This document shows, in pieces, positions 9,931-22,409 of a stretch of DNA of 64,000 nucleotides (its first letter is position 1; each line of letters opens with the position of its first letter). Both the position numbers and the translations under genes were made by a program. This stretch comes from Melieria omissa (Eukaryota > Arthropoda > Insecta > Diptera > Ulidiidae): contig OZ020268.1 in the NCBI GenBank assembly GCA_963971225.1, forward strand, positions 38,633,348 to 38,697,347. The letters are read 5' to 3'. The notes below the pieces were generated by a model, which saw only the letters and a list, made by a program, of their open reading frames with translations, ran no database searches and was not told the DNA's origin.

Positions 9931-10439
9931 ATGCACAACGCACCCTGTCAGTGTTTTATTTTCGGGTCAATATTTGGGGAATTTTTATGGTTTTTTCTGT
10001 GTAGTATCTGGCAGAGCTGAGCTTTGATGCTTGGTAAAAAAAACCGCAAGTTATATGAAGCTTGCAGGTTGTGCGGACTCATGAAATTAACGAGTCGAAA
10101 CTCTATGCCAGATACTCAACATACGTTTTTTATAAATTTTCTTTTGATTTCACAATACAATGAAATGGAAAATTGTACAAAATACTTTTTTCGAAGCATT
10201 CAATTTACGCAGCAGCCCAGACTGATTACAATCACTCAACGCTTATAATAAATATATAGTAGAGAAACAAAGAGAGAGAGAGATTTTTTTCTGGTTTGCG
10301 GTGCCATGGAATAAACTTGCAGTGGAAACTTTGTTTTACAATTAGGATTTTGAGAATTTCAAACAGGGGTCTACAAGTGTTTACTGTCTGTCTGTTGTTC
10401 TTTTTAATTTATGATTTCGTTTTCAATCTATATTTTAGA
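9931..10439. other. Non-coding stretch
   Basis: No gene is supported. It contains a short (GA)n tract near 10270 and T-rich sequence running up to the LINE remnant. Confidence 0.4.
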
Positions 10440-11285
10440 TATAGGTTGGATAAGGTTAGGTAGAGAAGGATGTGTGCGACCTAGAGACCGCATTTCCACT
10501 CGGAGGCCGAATTGGCCCATTGGCCCCATCCCTTCTTATTCCCATTCCTGTGTACCCCAGGGTACGCAGTCAGCGTTCCTGCAGAGCCTGAAAGTGGCAC
10601 AAAAGTTCCATTGAATCGTTTCTACTTCTTTTTCATCTCCGCAGCTTTTACAGACATCACTGGACGAGTGAAATCATTTGATAAGCATAGATCCAATGGC
10701 TGCCTAATGGAGTTTCGACTCAGGGACAGTATAAATGGCATTAACCTCACGGAAAGGAAGGGCCATAGTGCTGCAATCGGTCCTACTGCGCCATAAGAAC
10801 TCAATGGCTTTTTAGTCAAACTGTCAATTTACAAATACAGGACAGATACTGGAGGAAGCACAGACTTTTCTACTTAGGTGGTGGGCAAAGTGACGCCTCT
10901 TCCTTGCCATCTCGTCCGCTGCTTCGTTCCCTGTTACTCCCGAGTGGCCCGAAACACAGCAGAGAATGACTTGGTGATGCCGACAATGCGGTACTACTTT
11001 TAATTTCACTACTACTGATTCCAACGCTCTAAGGTCTGCTTTGTGACATCTGTGGGGAATAATCCACAGCCACGGATTAGTTCAGCAGAAGTTTTTTAGT
11101 TTGCAAAGATTTCCGCCTGAAAGATACTACAGAGGTCCAGGAGTCTGAATGACCTTTGGTCTGTAGTACATCTGAGTGGAGACTAGCTCCTGTACCTTCA
11201 TCCATCTTAGAGCCGTCTGTGAAAACGGTGATTGAAGCCTCTCTTCTCACAACAGTAGTCCACCATTCCTTCCTCGTGGGAAGAA
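10440..11285 (-). pseudogene. LINE fragment with RNase H domain, frameshifted
   Basis: Read on the minus strand, about 11240-11040 gives TVFTDGSKMDEGTGASLHSD, the first active-site strand of a retrotransposon RNase H. A second frame at 11024-10824 gives CVSGHSGVTGNEAADEMARK, the matching C-terminal RNase H motif (usually WVPGHSGVxGNExADELA). The two lie in different frames and stops intervene, so it is dead. Downstream sequence to ~10440 is its decayed tail with a ctaacctaa-type motif. It is probably an R1/Jockey-like or I-like LINE. Confidence 0.75.
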
Positions 11286-11689
11286 GAAGTAAGTAAGAAG
11301 TAAGTGTGCGCGTATCAAAATCCAGTTATGTGATCAGATAGTCTGGGCTTCAGTCTAGCTGATCATCTGTACCCTGCCTCGCAAATTACCTTAGAATCCC
11401 AGAGTGTCCATAAGTGTGCTCCCTCCACAAGTTGGCCTCTCTCAACATGGAAAGTAATTTTATTTGTTTAATGAAAATAAAATAAAATTTTCTTATAGTG
11501 AATAAATATTTTATTAAATTATATATTTTCCATTTCGTTCCAATATATTTTGTTATCTTTCTGTGTAGCATGATTCCACTCATAAAATTTTCATTTTTTG
11601 CTGAGAAAAATTGATCGAGTTAATTTCTGACCTCCTCGTTTCGAGTAAATGTTTAACCATAGAAAATTGTATGTAAAGTAACTATCAGG

Positions 11690-12415
11690 GCCCCCGCGGC
11701 TTTGCACACAAGTTTAAAGTCAATTTGGCCCAATAAATCAAGTTCTTCTTAACCCTTTGTTGATCTTGCAGATCTTTATAAGAAAAATACTTATTCTCAT
11801 TTGAAGTGCTTTCACGAAGTCAATTGACGCATTAACTCATATTTCCTCATACAAACTATTAACCCATCGTTGACCCCGTCAGATTTCCCTTTCCAAAAAG
11901 ATGAGAAACACGTATCAAATTTTTTCACATGTTAAGATCTTTCACTAAGTTTGAAGTCAAAACGCCCATAAAATCATGTTTCTCCATACAAACTCTTAAC
12001 CTATTGTTGTCCCTGTTATATTTTGATGTTCGAAAAAAACAAACACGTATCGAGTTATTTCATATTTGAAGTACTTTTACCAAGTTTGAAGTCAAAATGC
12101 GTAAAAATCATGTTTCTCCATACAAATTCTTAACTCTTTTAAGTTTTGATTTTCGAAAAATTGAAAAATAGGTGAAAAATAATTTCTTATTTTAAGTATT
12201 TTCGCCAAGTTTGAAAACAGTATTTAGGCCCATTAAATCAAGGTTCATACAGCAGCTTATCCCAGTTTTTGCCCCTTTAGACTCCGACTTTCAAAAAATC
12301 CCGTCTAAAGCTCAAATTTCATGTCCGTAGCTTCAAAGCAAATGAATCAGTCAGTCAATCAGGACAACCAATTATATCTGTAGAGACTTCAGGTAATTTT
12401 TTTATCAAACGTATA
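11690..12415. repeat. ~130-bp degenerate tandem repeat family, copy 1
   Basis: At least four diverged units carry a ttaaccc.ttgttg(a)cccc core, an aagtttgaagtcaaaa segment and an aaatcatgtttctccatacaaa segment. The array ends with cagtcagtcaatcaggacaa. A second array of the same family lies at 42560-42960, and the same closing motif recurs near 63305. This indicates a dispersed element with internal tandem units; the class is not recognised. Confidence 0.65.
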
Positions 12416-13159
12416 TTTAGTAAGGTTAAGTTCGTAGGATGTGTACGGGGAAAACCCTTAGTTCCATTCGAAGTATTTTTTGCCCATTGTAAGTGTTTTC
12501 AGTGAGTGTCAGCTAGAGGCGCATTCCTCGAACCCGATTCTGTACCAAAAATAACTCTACATAAATATAATAAAGCTAAAAGCACTATTTTCAGATAAGC
12601 TACTTTGCCTTGGCAGTGCTGTGTGGAGCTCTGAGCAGCGACACCGAACGAAGCGGCAGCGAACAATTTGCCTCTTCTGTCTCTCTCTTTATTCTCTCCC
12701 CACAATCGGAACACTTAACACTACAGTTAACGCTCTATTCACGCTCAACTCAATTTATTTTTAGCCAAAAATAATTGCATTATTTATTTATTGGTTGAAT
12801 GAATGTCTGTGCGTAGCGTTGAGTACATTAATTCAACAATAACTAATTGATTGATAACAACCAATAATTCCACATTCATGGTCTGACGGGTTTTGTGTTA
12901 GTAATGTTTTGTTTACGTTGCATTTTTGCGCATATCATAAAAAACAGCTATTTTTGTTTTATCTATGAAAATATTTTCTAAAATAATCATCCAAGTGCTT
13001 TATACTACAACAATAAATACGCAATACTTTTGCTATGCGGCGGCTAATTGGCGCTTTTGCCTGCAGTTCATTTTAAAATATATTTACAGGATTTAGAGAT
13101 ATCGTTAGATAATTTTAACAATACTTAAGTGAAAAGGTCATTCTTAAAATCTGCGGCTT
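12416..13159. other. Non-coding stretch
   Basis: No supported gene is present. A minus-strand frame at 12499-12714 has no recognisable domain. Confidence 0.35.
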
Positions 13160-13226
13160 AATCGATGGTTTAAGCGTCCACAAAGTGTAATATTGCCATA
13201 TGGCAACGAAATGACAAAAGGGTTGA
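13160..13226. mobile_element. Fragment of a TTAA-type element end
   Basis: The segment gtccacaaagtgtaatatt through gccatatggcaacgaaa and caaaagggtt matches the right end of the element ending at 16786 (gtccacaaagtagtatggt..gccatatggcaataaa..aaagggttaa). The terminal TTAA has become ttga. No left end was found. Confidence 0.55.
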
Positions 13227-13697
13227 GAACGCCTTCAACGTCTGACAATTGCAGCCATCAACACCTTAGTGACATTTCGTGGCGCTCACACAGAACGCAG
13301 ACCGCTCGTAAATTAATGCAGAATGCAAGAGGCGGACATAAAGCAGCCGCAAAAGGCATTTGGGAATCGTAGGTGCGCTCACTTGCAGCCTGAAAAAAAA
13401 TTGGCGCAGCCGGAAGAGCTGAAAAATGTGCTAATGTGCTGGGCCGAATGACTGCTGGGCGAAATTTGTGCGCCGCAAGCTATGCATAAGTTTTGAAGAG
13501 GTGCAACTGCTGAAAATTGCTGCTGAATTGCAAATATTGCCAACAACAAATGTTTGCGGCAGATGCCATAATGACGTGGCGCTTTAAGTTGGCCACAGCA
13601 AAGGCGAATTGCAATGTCAGTGTGTTGCAATAAAATTTGCCCAGCAGCTATGGCAATCAAATATTGCAGCATGTGCCTGCAATTTAAACGCATATTC

Positions 13698-13729
<32 letters not shown>

Positions 13730-14499
13730 AGCATCATGTAATCAGCAATGCAAATGAACTTCAAGCACTGCCGGCATTATTGGGTGTTGTGGTGTTGGAA
13801 AATTGCTCGAAATTTGCATTGGACAGAGCCGCAATGTATTTTCGTAGCAATAAGTGACATAAAAATGGTCGCATCTCGTATGGTTTCATCAATTTAAACT
13901 GTTTTTTTTTTTTTTTTTTTTTTTTTTTTTGTTTTGCTTTCGATGTTCAATAACACAGTTCGCCTGCAGCTATTGGAATTCTTAAGAAAATATAAAAGCA
14001 GTTTACCTGCCATTTTGAGCGGTTTAACTGAAATATTTATCTCTGAGCCGTGTAGGTCGGTAGTTAAATATTTTCTGTTGCTTATTATGCAAAAATTAAC
14101 GGCAATGTGCATTCGACCAAAATATTCGAATCTTGAATGGAAAACAAAAAGGCTTTAAAATTTTCAGTGAATATGCACAAATTTCATTAAATTGTTTTGT
14201 GAAAAAGGCGATTTAATACGTGGAAATAAATGTAAAATTTTTCAGAAAATATGCCAACATTTCATTAGTTTAATTTGTGAATTTAATGCTTGTAACAGTG
14301 CGGAACAAAATTGAAAAACCAGGGAAAATACTTTTCAATACAAAATTCACATAGATCACATAAAGTCCTTGCCGCATCGGATCGCAGATTTGATTTAGTA
14401 ATGAAGCATAATTTTGGTTAAACGGGTTGGGTGCTGCTTTCGCAAGTAAGAATTCTCCAGAAGATATTTTTTGGAGATTTGGCTAAGACCATTCGCGCA
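13227..14499. other. Non-coding stretch with simple repeats
   Basis: It contains a (CA)n tract at about 13691-13729 and a T run of about 32 at 13901-13931. No supported gene; open frames here are short and without motifs. Confidence 0.4.
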
Positions 14500-14524
14500 T
14501 CTAGACTGTTATTAAGTACTGACA

Positions 14525-14860
14525 CAAACAGATCTGATTTTCTTCAGTAGCTTTCAGTGAGTTCGTCGGTAGGACAAATGTCTTTCAATATTCTTAGGCT
14601 TAGTATTGTAATGTATTGGTTATGGGTCGGGAAAAGGCCGGAATTTAATGGATTCTACATTCCTGGTGAAGACCATTAGCACAGCTTGGTTGTCACTGCT
14701 TACACAAACAGATTTGCCTTTCTCTAGTAGCTTTCAGTAAGTCGATCGGTATCATCAAATGTCTTTAGATATTCTAAGGTTTGAATTTATAATGAAATGA
14801 TTATGGGTTGCGATAATGCCTGGATTTGCTGAATTCAATGTTGCTGAAAGTGTTTAGAAG
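14525..14860. repeat. Two-copy ~180-bp tandem duplication
   Basis: The string acacaaacagat.tg..tttctc(c/t)agtagctttcag, then aatgtcttt and a gattatgggt motif, occurs once from ~14522 and again from ~14702, with considerable divergence. Function unknown. Confidence 0.55.
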
Positions 14861-14869
14861 ACAAGCCAA

Positions 14870-14940
14870 GACAGGCGTCAATCACCTTTTTCGCCGAAGC
14901 TTCATTGTCCTTACGGGAGACAGGGCCAAGTTAGACTCGA
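14870..14940 (-). pseudogene. Short LINE C-terminal remnant
   Basis: The minus strand gives a degenerate version of the GHVxRMxxEAPxKKVxD segment found intact at 47.7 kb and recognisable at 26.8 kb. Only about 70 bp are identifiable, so this rests on comparison with those copies. Confidence 0.4.
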
Positions 14941-15039
14941 TTCTTCCAAAAATTGCTTGATTTTCATATATCGACTAGGAAAAAACATTTAATTTTGTTT
15001 TTTTTATGGATATCTATAGGTCAACAAATTCAAACTTAA

Positions 15040-15750
15040 GGCAGGTTCTCACCTTGTGGATCTGAAAAAGTGCACTTTTTTTTGAGAAAACGGTTAAAGA
15101 TACAACGCTGAAAATTGTTTCTGGATATGAACACACATTTATTTAGAGAATACAATTTTTCAAATTGAATGAATCAAAAAAAGGGGGGGAGGGGGCGTCC
15201 ATCAGTGGCGGCATGTCGGCGAGGAGGTGTCCCGCTACCGGAAGTGATTCCGTCAAAACCCATGATCGGAAACACAAAAATCTAACACATTCTTAATGTG
15301 TACCGTATTATCTATTGAATGAATTAAGATCATGAAAAAAAAATCAAAATTACAAAAGTTTTAAGGTTTTGAAAAAATTAAGATTTTCGCATTTTTTTGT
15401 TTACTTATTATTTTTTTAAATAAACAATTTTCAATATTTTTGGCTGATCGTAGTTCGTTTATTAGAAAAAACCCTATGGAACATTTAAAAAAAATTTGGT
15501 GACGATTAGTTCATTCCAGCGCCTTCAATCACTTCCGTTAGGCCCGAAAATGTGGTTCTCAGAAAAACGCGTTTAAAGTTTAAAACGCGCTCGGCCGGTG
15601 CTCGACACTGCTCTATGTAACGGCCTGTAACTTTTGTAATTTTTCAGATTTTGATCTGAAATCTGGATCTGGAGCACATTTTTGAAACATATATCTGCAC
15701 GATAAGGAAAAAAAATCGTTTATTTTTCCCCCACAAGGTGAGAACCTGCC
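15040..15750. mobile_element. TTAA-flanked MITE with perfect 20-bp inverted ends
   Basis: TTAA at 15036-15039 and 15751-15754 flanks 711 bp whose ends are perfect inverted copies of GGCAGGTTCTCACCTTGTGG. The TTAA duplication points to the piggyBac superfamily. The interior is AT-rich, with a short GC-rich part near 15185-15240, and has no transposase. Perfect ends suggest relatively recent insertion. Confidence 0.88.
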
Positions 15751-16191
15751 TTAAGCCACTCAGCTGATTGCATTTCAATTGTACATTTGCACTAAGTATT
15801 TAACACTAGAATGCCTAAGTCAAAATGAAAATATCTTAATGGATATTTTTTATATTATTGAGTCGGTTTTAAGAAAAAATCTTCAGTGATTTTTACTCAA
15901 GAAAAGTTTCATTCTACTTTGACCCATGATTCTATATAGTCATTTAACCCTTTCGCTATAGGTTATTACTGGCGAAAGTTGAAATTCTAAATTTTTCGAT
16001 TCAGTCTTCTGTGTAGTTATGTCAACAACAACCCACAATAATTTTTTAATTTTTATTACTGGACCCTGTTTTATATAGTGTTGTCATATGACAGCAACCA
16101 TATAGTTGTGGCTGTAATAATTACTTAAATATAACATTTGTTACGCGTAAAAAATCGTATTTTTTTTTATTAAAAAATGTATCTAAATTAA

Positions 16192-16497
16192 CACATTGTT
16201 GACCGGTCACGAGTTAACTCGTGTTTTCATGCCCGAACGTTGTTGACCGATCACGAGTTAACTCGTGTTTTCATGCCCGAACGTTGTTGACCGATCACGA
16301 GTTAACTCGTGTTTTCATGCCCGAACGTTGTTGACCGATCACGAGTTAACTCGTGATTGCACTTGCACTAGCAATTTGAATTTATTAAATTGAATTACGA
16401 ATTTTAATTTAATTTTGAATGAATTTTACATTGAATTACGAAGTAATAGCCGGTGACATGAGATACTTTCAGCGTAAAATTGCCAGTCAACAATGTG
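16192..16497. mobile_element. Nested TTAA-flanked MITE with CACATTGTTGAC ends
   Basis: TTAA at 16188-16191 and 16498-16501 flanks 306 bp with inverted ends CACATTGTTGACC and its mirror GTCAACAATGTG. It lies inside the element at 15948-16786. A short flanking motif (aaaatgtatctaaatta) appears on both sides, suggesting a local duplication around the insertion. Confidence 0.85.
16194..16355. repeat. 44-bp tandem repeat carrying a 16-bp palindrome
   Basis: Three full 44-bp units (16194-16237, 16238-16281, 16282-16325) and a 30-bp partial fourth each contain the perfect palindrome CACGAGTTAACTCGTG. The unit starts within the terminal inverted repeat of the nested MITE, so the MITE end itself has been amplified in tandem. 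Each palindrome centre is a TTAA. Confidence 0.92.
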
Positions 16498-16790
16498 TTA
16501 AAGAAAAAAGTCAAATTTAAAATGTATCTAAATTAAAGTAAAAAGTCAAACCAAAAATTTCTATTTATTTTTCTGCCTCTACTTGCTTTACTATGCAAAG
16601 ATAGAATTACAAGAACCTGCATACTTCTTCTCATTAAACTTTACTATTCAGTTTGTTAATTTCATATTATTCGTAAAACTTCAAAGTATTCTAAGGACCA
16701 ACAAAATATGTTTTTCTTGAAACCATAAAGAGGTAGCACGTCCACAAAGTAGTATGGTGCCATATGGCAATAAAAAAGCGAAAGGGTTAA

Positions 16791-18555
16791 GAATGTTTGC
16801 ATTGGCCGAGCGCCATTGTGAGTGTCAAAGATTTCTGCGTTTTGGCAACCTTCAACTCGTAATGTGGACACAAAAGGTTTCTACAATCTCCACTTTGACT
16901 AGAAAAAATCTTGTTTTGGCGTTTAAGTAAACAAAAAGGCATTGTGCGTGTGTCTGTGTGTGTATGTGTGTGTGTTTATATCTGACCACACTATCTACTA
17001 ATGCAAAGTGCAGCGAGTGACACATAAAACGCTGCAAGCCGCGGAAATCACAAAATTAAAAACTTGCGGCTGACGAAAATAAAAAAAATTAATGACAAAA
17101 CCAGAGCACAGCGCGGCAGGCGGCCAACAGAAGTTTTGAACTTTTGCCATCAAAATGCATGGATAACACGAGCGTGTGTGATGTGTTGCGGTGCCATTTA
17201 TGCTGCCACATTACTTGCAGTGGTGCCAACCATCCGACCAACCGACCAACAACTCAGCAACCGCACGCACGCAGGATGCTGCTTGCCAAATGGAAATTGC
17301 TTGTTTGCGCCACGCTTACGAACGCAAACGACGCCGGCGCGCGCTGGCCACATTAATTACTGTCAAAGTTCGAAAGTTCTTGTGGGAACAGCTGTGCTTG
17401 TGTGTCATTTATGCTGCGCACATTAAAATTGCGGCTGACATTTGGGGCGCCAATTTGTGTCGCCCGTAATAGTTAGTCAGTGCAATCAGACAGTTTTATG
17501 CTAAATGTGTAGTTGCAGCAAAATACGCTGGCAATAAAATGAAATCTTTAAATGTGGCGTGGCGTGCCGCGTGCCCTGTGAATTGCGCACAATTGCAACA
17601 AATACAAATATAAATGTTACTCACGCCCAGCCGTCATCGGGTAACAGTGCTCAGGTGGCGGTGGCGGTGGCTGTGGCTGTGGCTGCTGTAGGAACTCGTC
17701 CGCCATTACGTTGGCACTTGTTTCGCTGCATTTCTGCTGCTACCTTTTCATTGCTCAAGGAATTTTTATTGTGTCTGCGCGCATTTGCGACAAGAATAAT
17801 AATGCCACAACGGCAGCAATAATGGCGCAGCGAAAAAAGTCCGCGAAACCACAATGTTCGACACTTAACAATAAGAAACACACAAGAATGCAACAACAAC
17901 AACAACACTGCAACATGCATTCGCTTTTAAAGGCACTTTGATGACGGCTGCTGCAGTCAAGCGACACGTGACACGCCCAGGCGGAGGAACGGTGCAGCAT
18001 TGCGTCTCGTTGCAGCGAGCACCGCGTCGTTAGTGTCAATACGAGTAGTTTTGTAGTCGTGTTTGTAATGTAGCGGCACAACAAATTGCTTGGTATTATT
18101 TGATGCAGCAAGAAATGTTCGTAAAGATTTGTTGAAGCCCACAAACAAAAACACCAACACACACAGCGCTGCAAATGTCCTGGCAGTGTAGGATTGTAGG
18201 AAATTTAAAGGGTAAGAAGTCCTAATTTTCGATGATCCATTTAAAGGATCTGCTGGCCTGGACATAGCGATAAAGATGTATAATACAAGCTCATGCAGTA
18301 AGCTTAAGTCTTTTAAGAACTCAGACTTTACCAGCTCCAGAATAATGATGTCCGGTTCGTCCTTTGATTCCTTACGTTGTTTTCATAGAGTTAATGTGGC
18401 ATTGAAGAAAAAGAAGTAAGAAAGCCACACCTACATGCAGGGTTGAAGCCAGAACTTGATCAACAGGGGTTTTAAAACAATTCTTTTTTTGAACCAATTT
18501 GCGAAATTTAATCAATTTTTCCCCTAATTTTCAGTCAAAATTCCTTGATTTTTGT
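16791..18555. other. Non-coding stretch
   Basis: It includes a (TG)n tract near 16945-16980 and CAA/GCT-rich patches around 17640-17910. Moderately long frames on both strands (up to 139 codons at 17755-18174 minus) follow local composition and show no domains. Confidence 0.45.
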
Positions 18556-18559
18556 TTAA

Positions 18560-18745
18560 CCCTTTCGCTATTTTATTGCCATATAGCAACATGCTACTAT
18601 GTGAACGTGTGATCTCCCTATAGTTTCAAACATAAAATGTTTTTTTGGTCCTCAGAATAATTTGAAGTTTTAGGAATAATACGAAATTAAAAAATGTATA
18701 TTTACAAAATCCTTATTGAAGTTCGTATAATTGGATGTAACCATC
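18560..18745. mobile_element. One-ended copy of the CCCTTTCGCT element
   Basis: TTAA at 18556-18559 is followed by CCCTTTCGCTATTTTATTGC and then ~150 bp matching, with substitutions, the inverted right end of the element at 15948-16786. No partner end was found downstream. Confidence 0.65.
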
Positions 18746-21700
18746 TCAATTTATCGAATTTTTACTGAACATTTGGGTATCAAAAAGTGTTGATGTTGAG
18801 TTTTTTCTGCACAAGTTGACTGACGGCATCACTTGATCGACACTTGTAATTGTTTTTATACTAAAAGTAGCCTTTTAGCCATCAGCAATACCCCGTTTTT
18901 GATGTTTCGCGTCAAACTTTCATCTTTTCGAAGACATTTATTTGCCATTGAAAATAAAGCGTTTTGAAGGCGTTTTGTACCGACATCCTGATGGACATCA
19001 CTGCCGACAAACTAAAACACTCAGTCGACTAGCTTTTAGATCACGAAAATCTCTGTATTAAAAAAATCGAAAATCTCTACTAAACGGGACTATTTAAAAA
19101 AGAAGAATAAATCGGTTTTGCAAACAAACAAAATTTGTATTATTTTTTCATATCCTTAAAGGTGGAAAAACCTATTTGCTAGTATGGCAACGTACATACC
19201 ATGCATAGTGATTGAAAATTTTGAATAATGATAGTCAATAGAGGAAGTTTTGACACCCAAAACCCCCCTTAGCTGTGCTCCTGCATACATGTATGACCTA
19301 CTTGAATGACAGAAAAGTCAGATTATTAAGCTAAAGGATATCTTTCCAGAAGGACGCGCATTATAAGGGTGAATACGCTTTCGATTTATGGAACAATACT
19401 TGCAAAGTTACCTGGCGAGTCTTACATAATTTGTAAGTAGAATCTCTTAAAAAGGTTCTCGAACACGAAAAGTATCCAGGAAAAAAAATCCTTTTTCTGG
19501 TAGCATATTGGGCCCTATGACCTCAGTAAAGTGCTTGAAACGACCTCTTAATCAACCTACTTACCTAGTAAGTCTGAGAAATAAAAATTCCCGCCTTAGC
19601 ACTTTTGAGTTTTTATTTCAAGTTTTTTTAACTAATTCCCCAACATTTTCGCCACAAATCAGTATGAATTATCAATTAACTTTCTTACTGTGTTAGCACA
19701 AATCTTTTAACTTATTCCTTAAAATCCATGTAAACCACAAGATTTCCTACAGGGCTTTGTACTGCATTGACACAAATGCTCGTAGCAAAGCAGCAGGCAG
19801 CCCATACGAGCCGCTCCCATGCTGCACTCTGAGAAATGCTGCAATTCCGGCTGACAGGCTAGAAATTTGTTGCATGCTGAGCCGTTGCTGCTGTCAGCGT
19901 TAAAAACACAACATGATAGCAACAACAAAAACAAACTTTCGCCAAAGTGAAAACTGCGTTGAGATTCTTTATTTTTCTATTGTCAACTTGCGAGACGGAA
20001 AGTGAAATATTTTCAATGTGGTTGTAAGTGCGAAATAGTTTTCTACAGTTTAAGAAAAAATGGCGCCAAGTTGAGGTTTTAACTATTGTTGAACATAGTT
20101 GCATAGTTATGTAAGTTTGTGTGGGTTTATCATAAATGTTTTCTTGACGTACCTTGTTACAATAATTCAGTTACACTGTCGAGTCATTGAAGATTATGTG
20201 AGTTTAAAAGTGCTGACAATGCAGAGAAATTGTATACTTTGAAGTAAAAATGACTAGAATTTTCCTCAGCGCTTCAATGACATCATTGTACAATGTACAT
20301 TTGTACAGCCTAAAAGTATGCTTTAAAAATTGCATTAATGCAAACAATCAGTGATAGAAACAAATGATTTTGAATTAAATGCTTTTTGCATTATTTTTGA
20401 GGAAGCTTTTTAAAATCATTTCTCACAAATATTAGAAAATAATAAAAATTTTGCTGGATAGATAGATAGATATTTATTGCAGCTGTTTTGGCTTATAATG
20501 AAGCAAATTTAAAACCACTAATGTGGACTTAGCCGTTGTATGGTTTTGGATGCCTTGTCCTCAAATTTTCAATGAGCATAAATCAAATTTTATTATCGCA
20601 TGTCGCAGTCGCCATTGTGTTTGTAATAGCTGCTTATATGGCAATAACTATTCCACTCATACACACACACACATGCGGATGCCTAGTAATAAGTGAACTC
20701 TCAGTCCATTGACTACAGTGGACTCTAGTGGGCTTTCAGTTATTTTCTGCAGCAATTAAAGCGCGTTAGTGTAATTTATGTGCCACTTTTGTTGGTGTAC
20801 TCTATTTGGATTGCTTTATCTGGTTTTTGCTTCTACTATTTCACATATGGGCACTCTTAATGTAACGCGTCGACAGTGGCCACATTTTATGAAGCACACA
20901 CGCACATACACATATACACGTCCTTGCGAGTGTGCGTAATTCAACTTTTTAAATGCCATCGAGCACTGAGCTTTGTGGCTTTTAAATGGCGTTGATGCGA
21001 ATATGAGACAAATGGGACTAGCAGACCGACCAACAGACCAACAACAAAATACTGTAATAATGAAAAGATGGTCACCAGAGCGTCGACAGCTAAGAGCACC
21101 TTCCCGATTGCTCAGTCCACTCACATTGTGCCAGACATGTGTGCTGCCTCGGCTGCGCTTCACGTATTCACATTTCGACTGCATAAACATTTTGTTGCAA
21201 CTTATTTTCAAAGCAGACGCCCATCACCCAGGTGGCTTGGAAAAAGTGCGCGCTCGGTTGCACAGTGACGCTGTGGAGTGTCGAATTTTTTCATATTTGC
21301 CACACCCAAACAACATTTACAATTCCTCAAAGACTCTAAGGCCACACACACACATATACGCGACATGCCACATGTGAGTGCGTGTGTGGGTGTGTGTAAT
21401 TTGTATTAAAATTCACTTACTTATTATTGATGTGCAACTTGTGGCTGATACATCAGTGTCGGCGTCATCACTGTCAGTGTCACTGTCGCCCTCGGCATTG
21501 GGTTCAATGCATTTTGAAATGATTTACTTTTTTATTGAGTGATTATGATAATTTAATTAAAATATTAATAACATTTCGTGGCGCGTGCAAAGGAGACACT
21601 TTTTCCCATTTAATTGAATTGCAAATTGATTTCTCAATAACTGCATTAAACGAATTAAAAATTGCCACTCGGCTCAACACATATTATGAATTATTTTGAG

Positions 21701-22259
21701 AATCAACAGAAGGTGAATTGTTGGTTGAGAGAGTTGCGCAGAAATAAAATGCAGGCAGTTAAAAGTATCCCTGAAGTATGTAATTGTTTTACAATAATCG
21801 CCCACTCGTTCTCAGTAGCAATAATATGTCATAAATTGTATATGGAAATTTTATCATGATTTATATTTTTGTACAAATTTGTATACATAAATAGTGAAAT
21901 GTTAGTTTTTTTTTATAAATGTTGGTTATTAAAACTTTAACTCATATAAAAGCAGTTAATGTGACTTAAAACTTCAATTTTGTAAAAACAAGAACAAATT
22001 ACTTATTTAAAACTCAAGTCTGAATCAAAACCCGTATTTATAAATATTTCTGGAGTTTTAAAAAAGTAAATTTTTGATAAGTAACTAGAAATTTGTGCTT
22101 TGACAAAGAACTTGGTGGCGTATGAGGTGATTAAAGAAACTCGGAAAATAAGTAAAGTTTGACTGATCATTTCTGGTCTTACAGCCCAATAAACCAACAA
22201 CAGAAACAGAATATAGTTCATCTCATTGAATAAATCAAACTCAATCAAATTAAATTAAG
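18746..22259. other. Non-coding stretch
   Basis: No supported gene. It holds a (GATA)n stretch near 20457-20472, CA-rich patches near 20660 and 20895, and several ~60-130-codon frames without recognisable motifs. Confidence 0.45.
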
Positions 22260-22409
22260 AAAAAGCTTTTTCATGCAGTGAAAAAAAAGAAGAGAAGAAG
22301 TGAAAGAGATTTTACTCTTCTTCCACCTACTGCATCCCAATCATGTTACGCATTGACTTTAATATTAATTCCAAACTTTAAAACTGTCTTCAGCCATTTT
22401 TAGCAAAAA

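Larger units (their letters stand above)
15948..16786. mobile_element. TTAA-flanked element with CCCTTTCGCT ends
   Basis: TTAA lies at 15944-15947 and 16787-16790. The inverted ends are CCCTTTCGCT (10 bp). It contains a second, smaller TTAA element nested at 16192-16497. The right-hand ~110 bp (gtccacaaag..gccatatggcaa..aagcgaaaggg) recurs at 13160-13226 and, inverted, at 18560, so this is a dispersed family. No transposase frame is present. Confidence 0.82.

Noticed and set aside
16201..16355. CRISPR-like array
   Set aside because: The 44-bp units are contiguous tandem copies without unique spacers, and the sequence is clearly eukaryotic.
17755..18265. Cys-rich minus-strand frames of 139 and 102 codons
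   Set aside because: The Cys run is the reverse of a CAACAACAACA repeat. There is no signal for a secreted Cys-rich peptide and two frames compete.
20816..21377. Overlapping 131-codon (minus) and 134-codon (plus) frames
   Set aside because: Mutually antisense, without motifs, beside CA-rich simple repeat.
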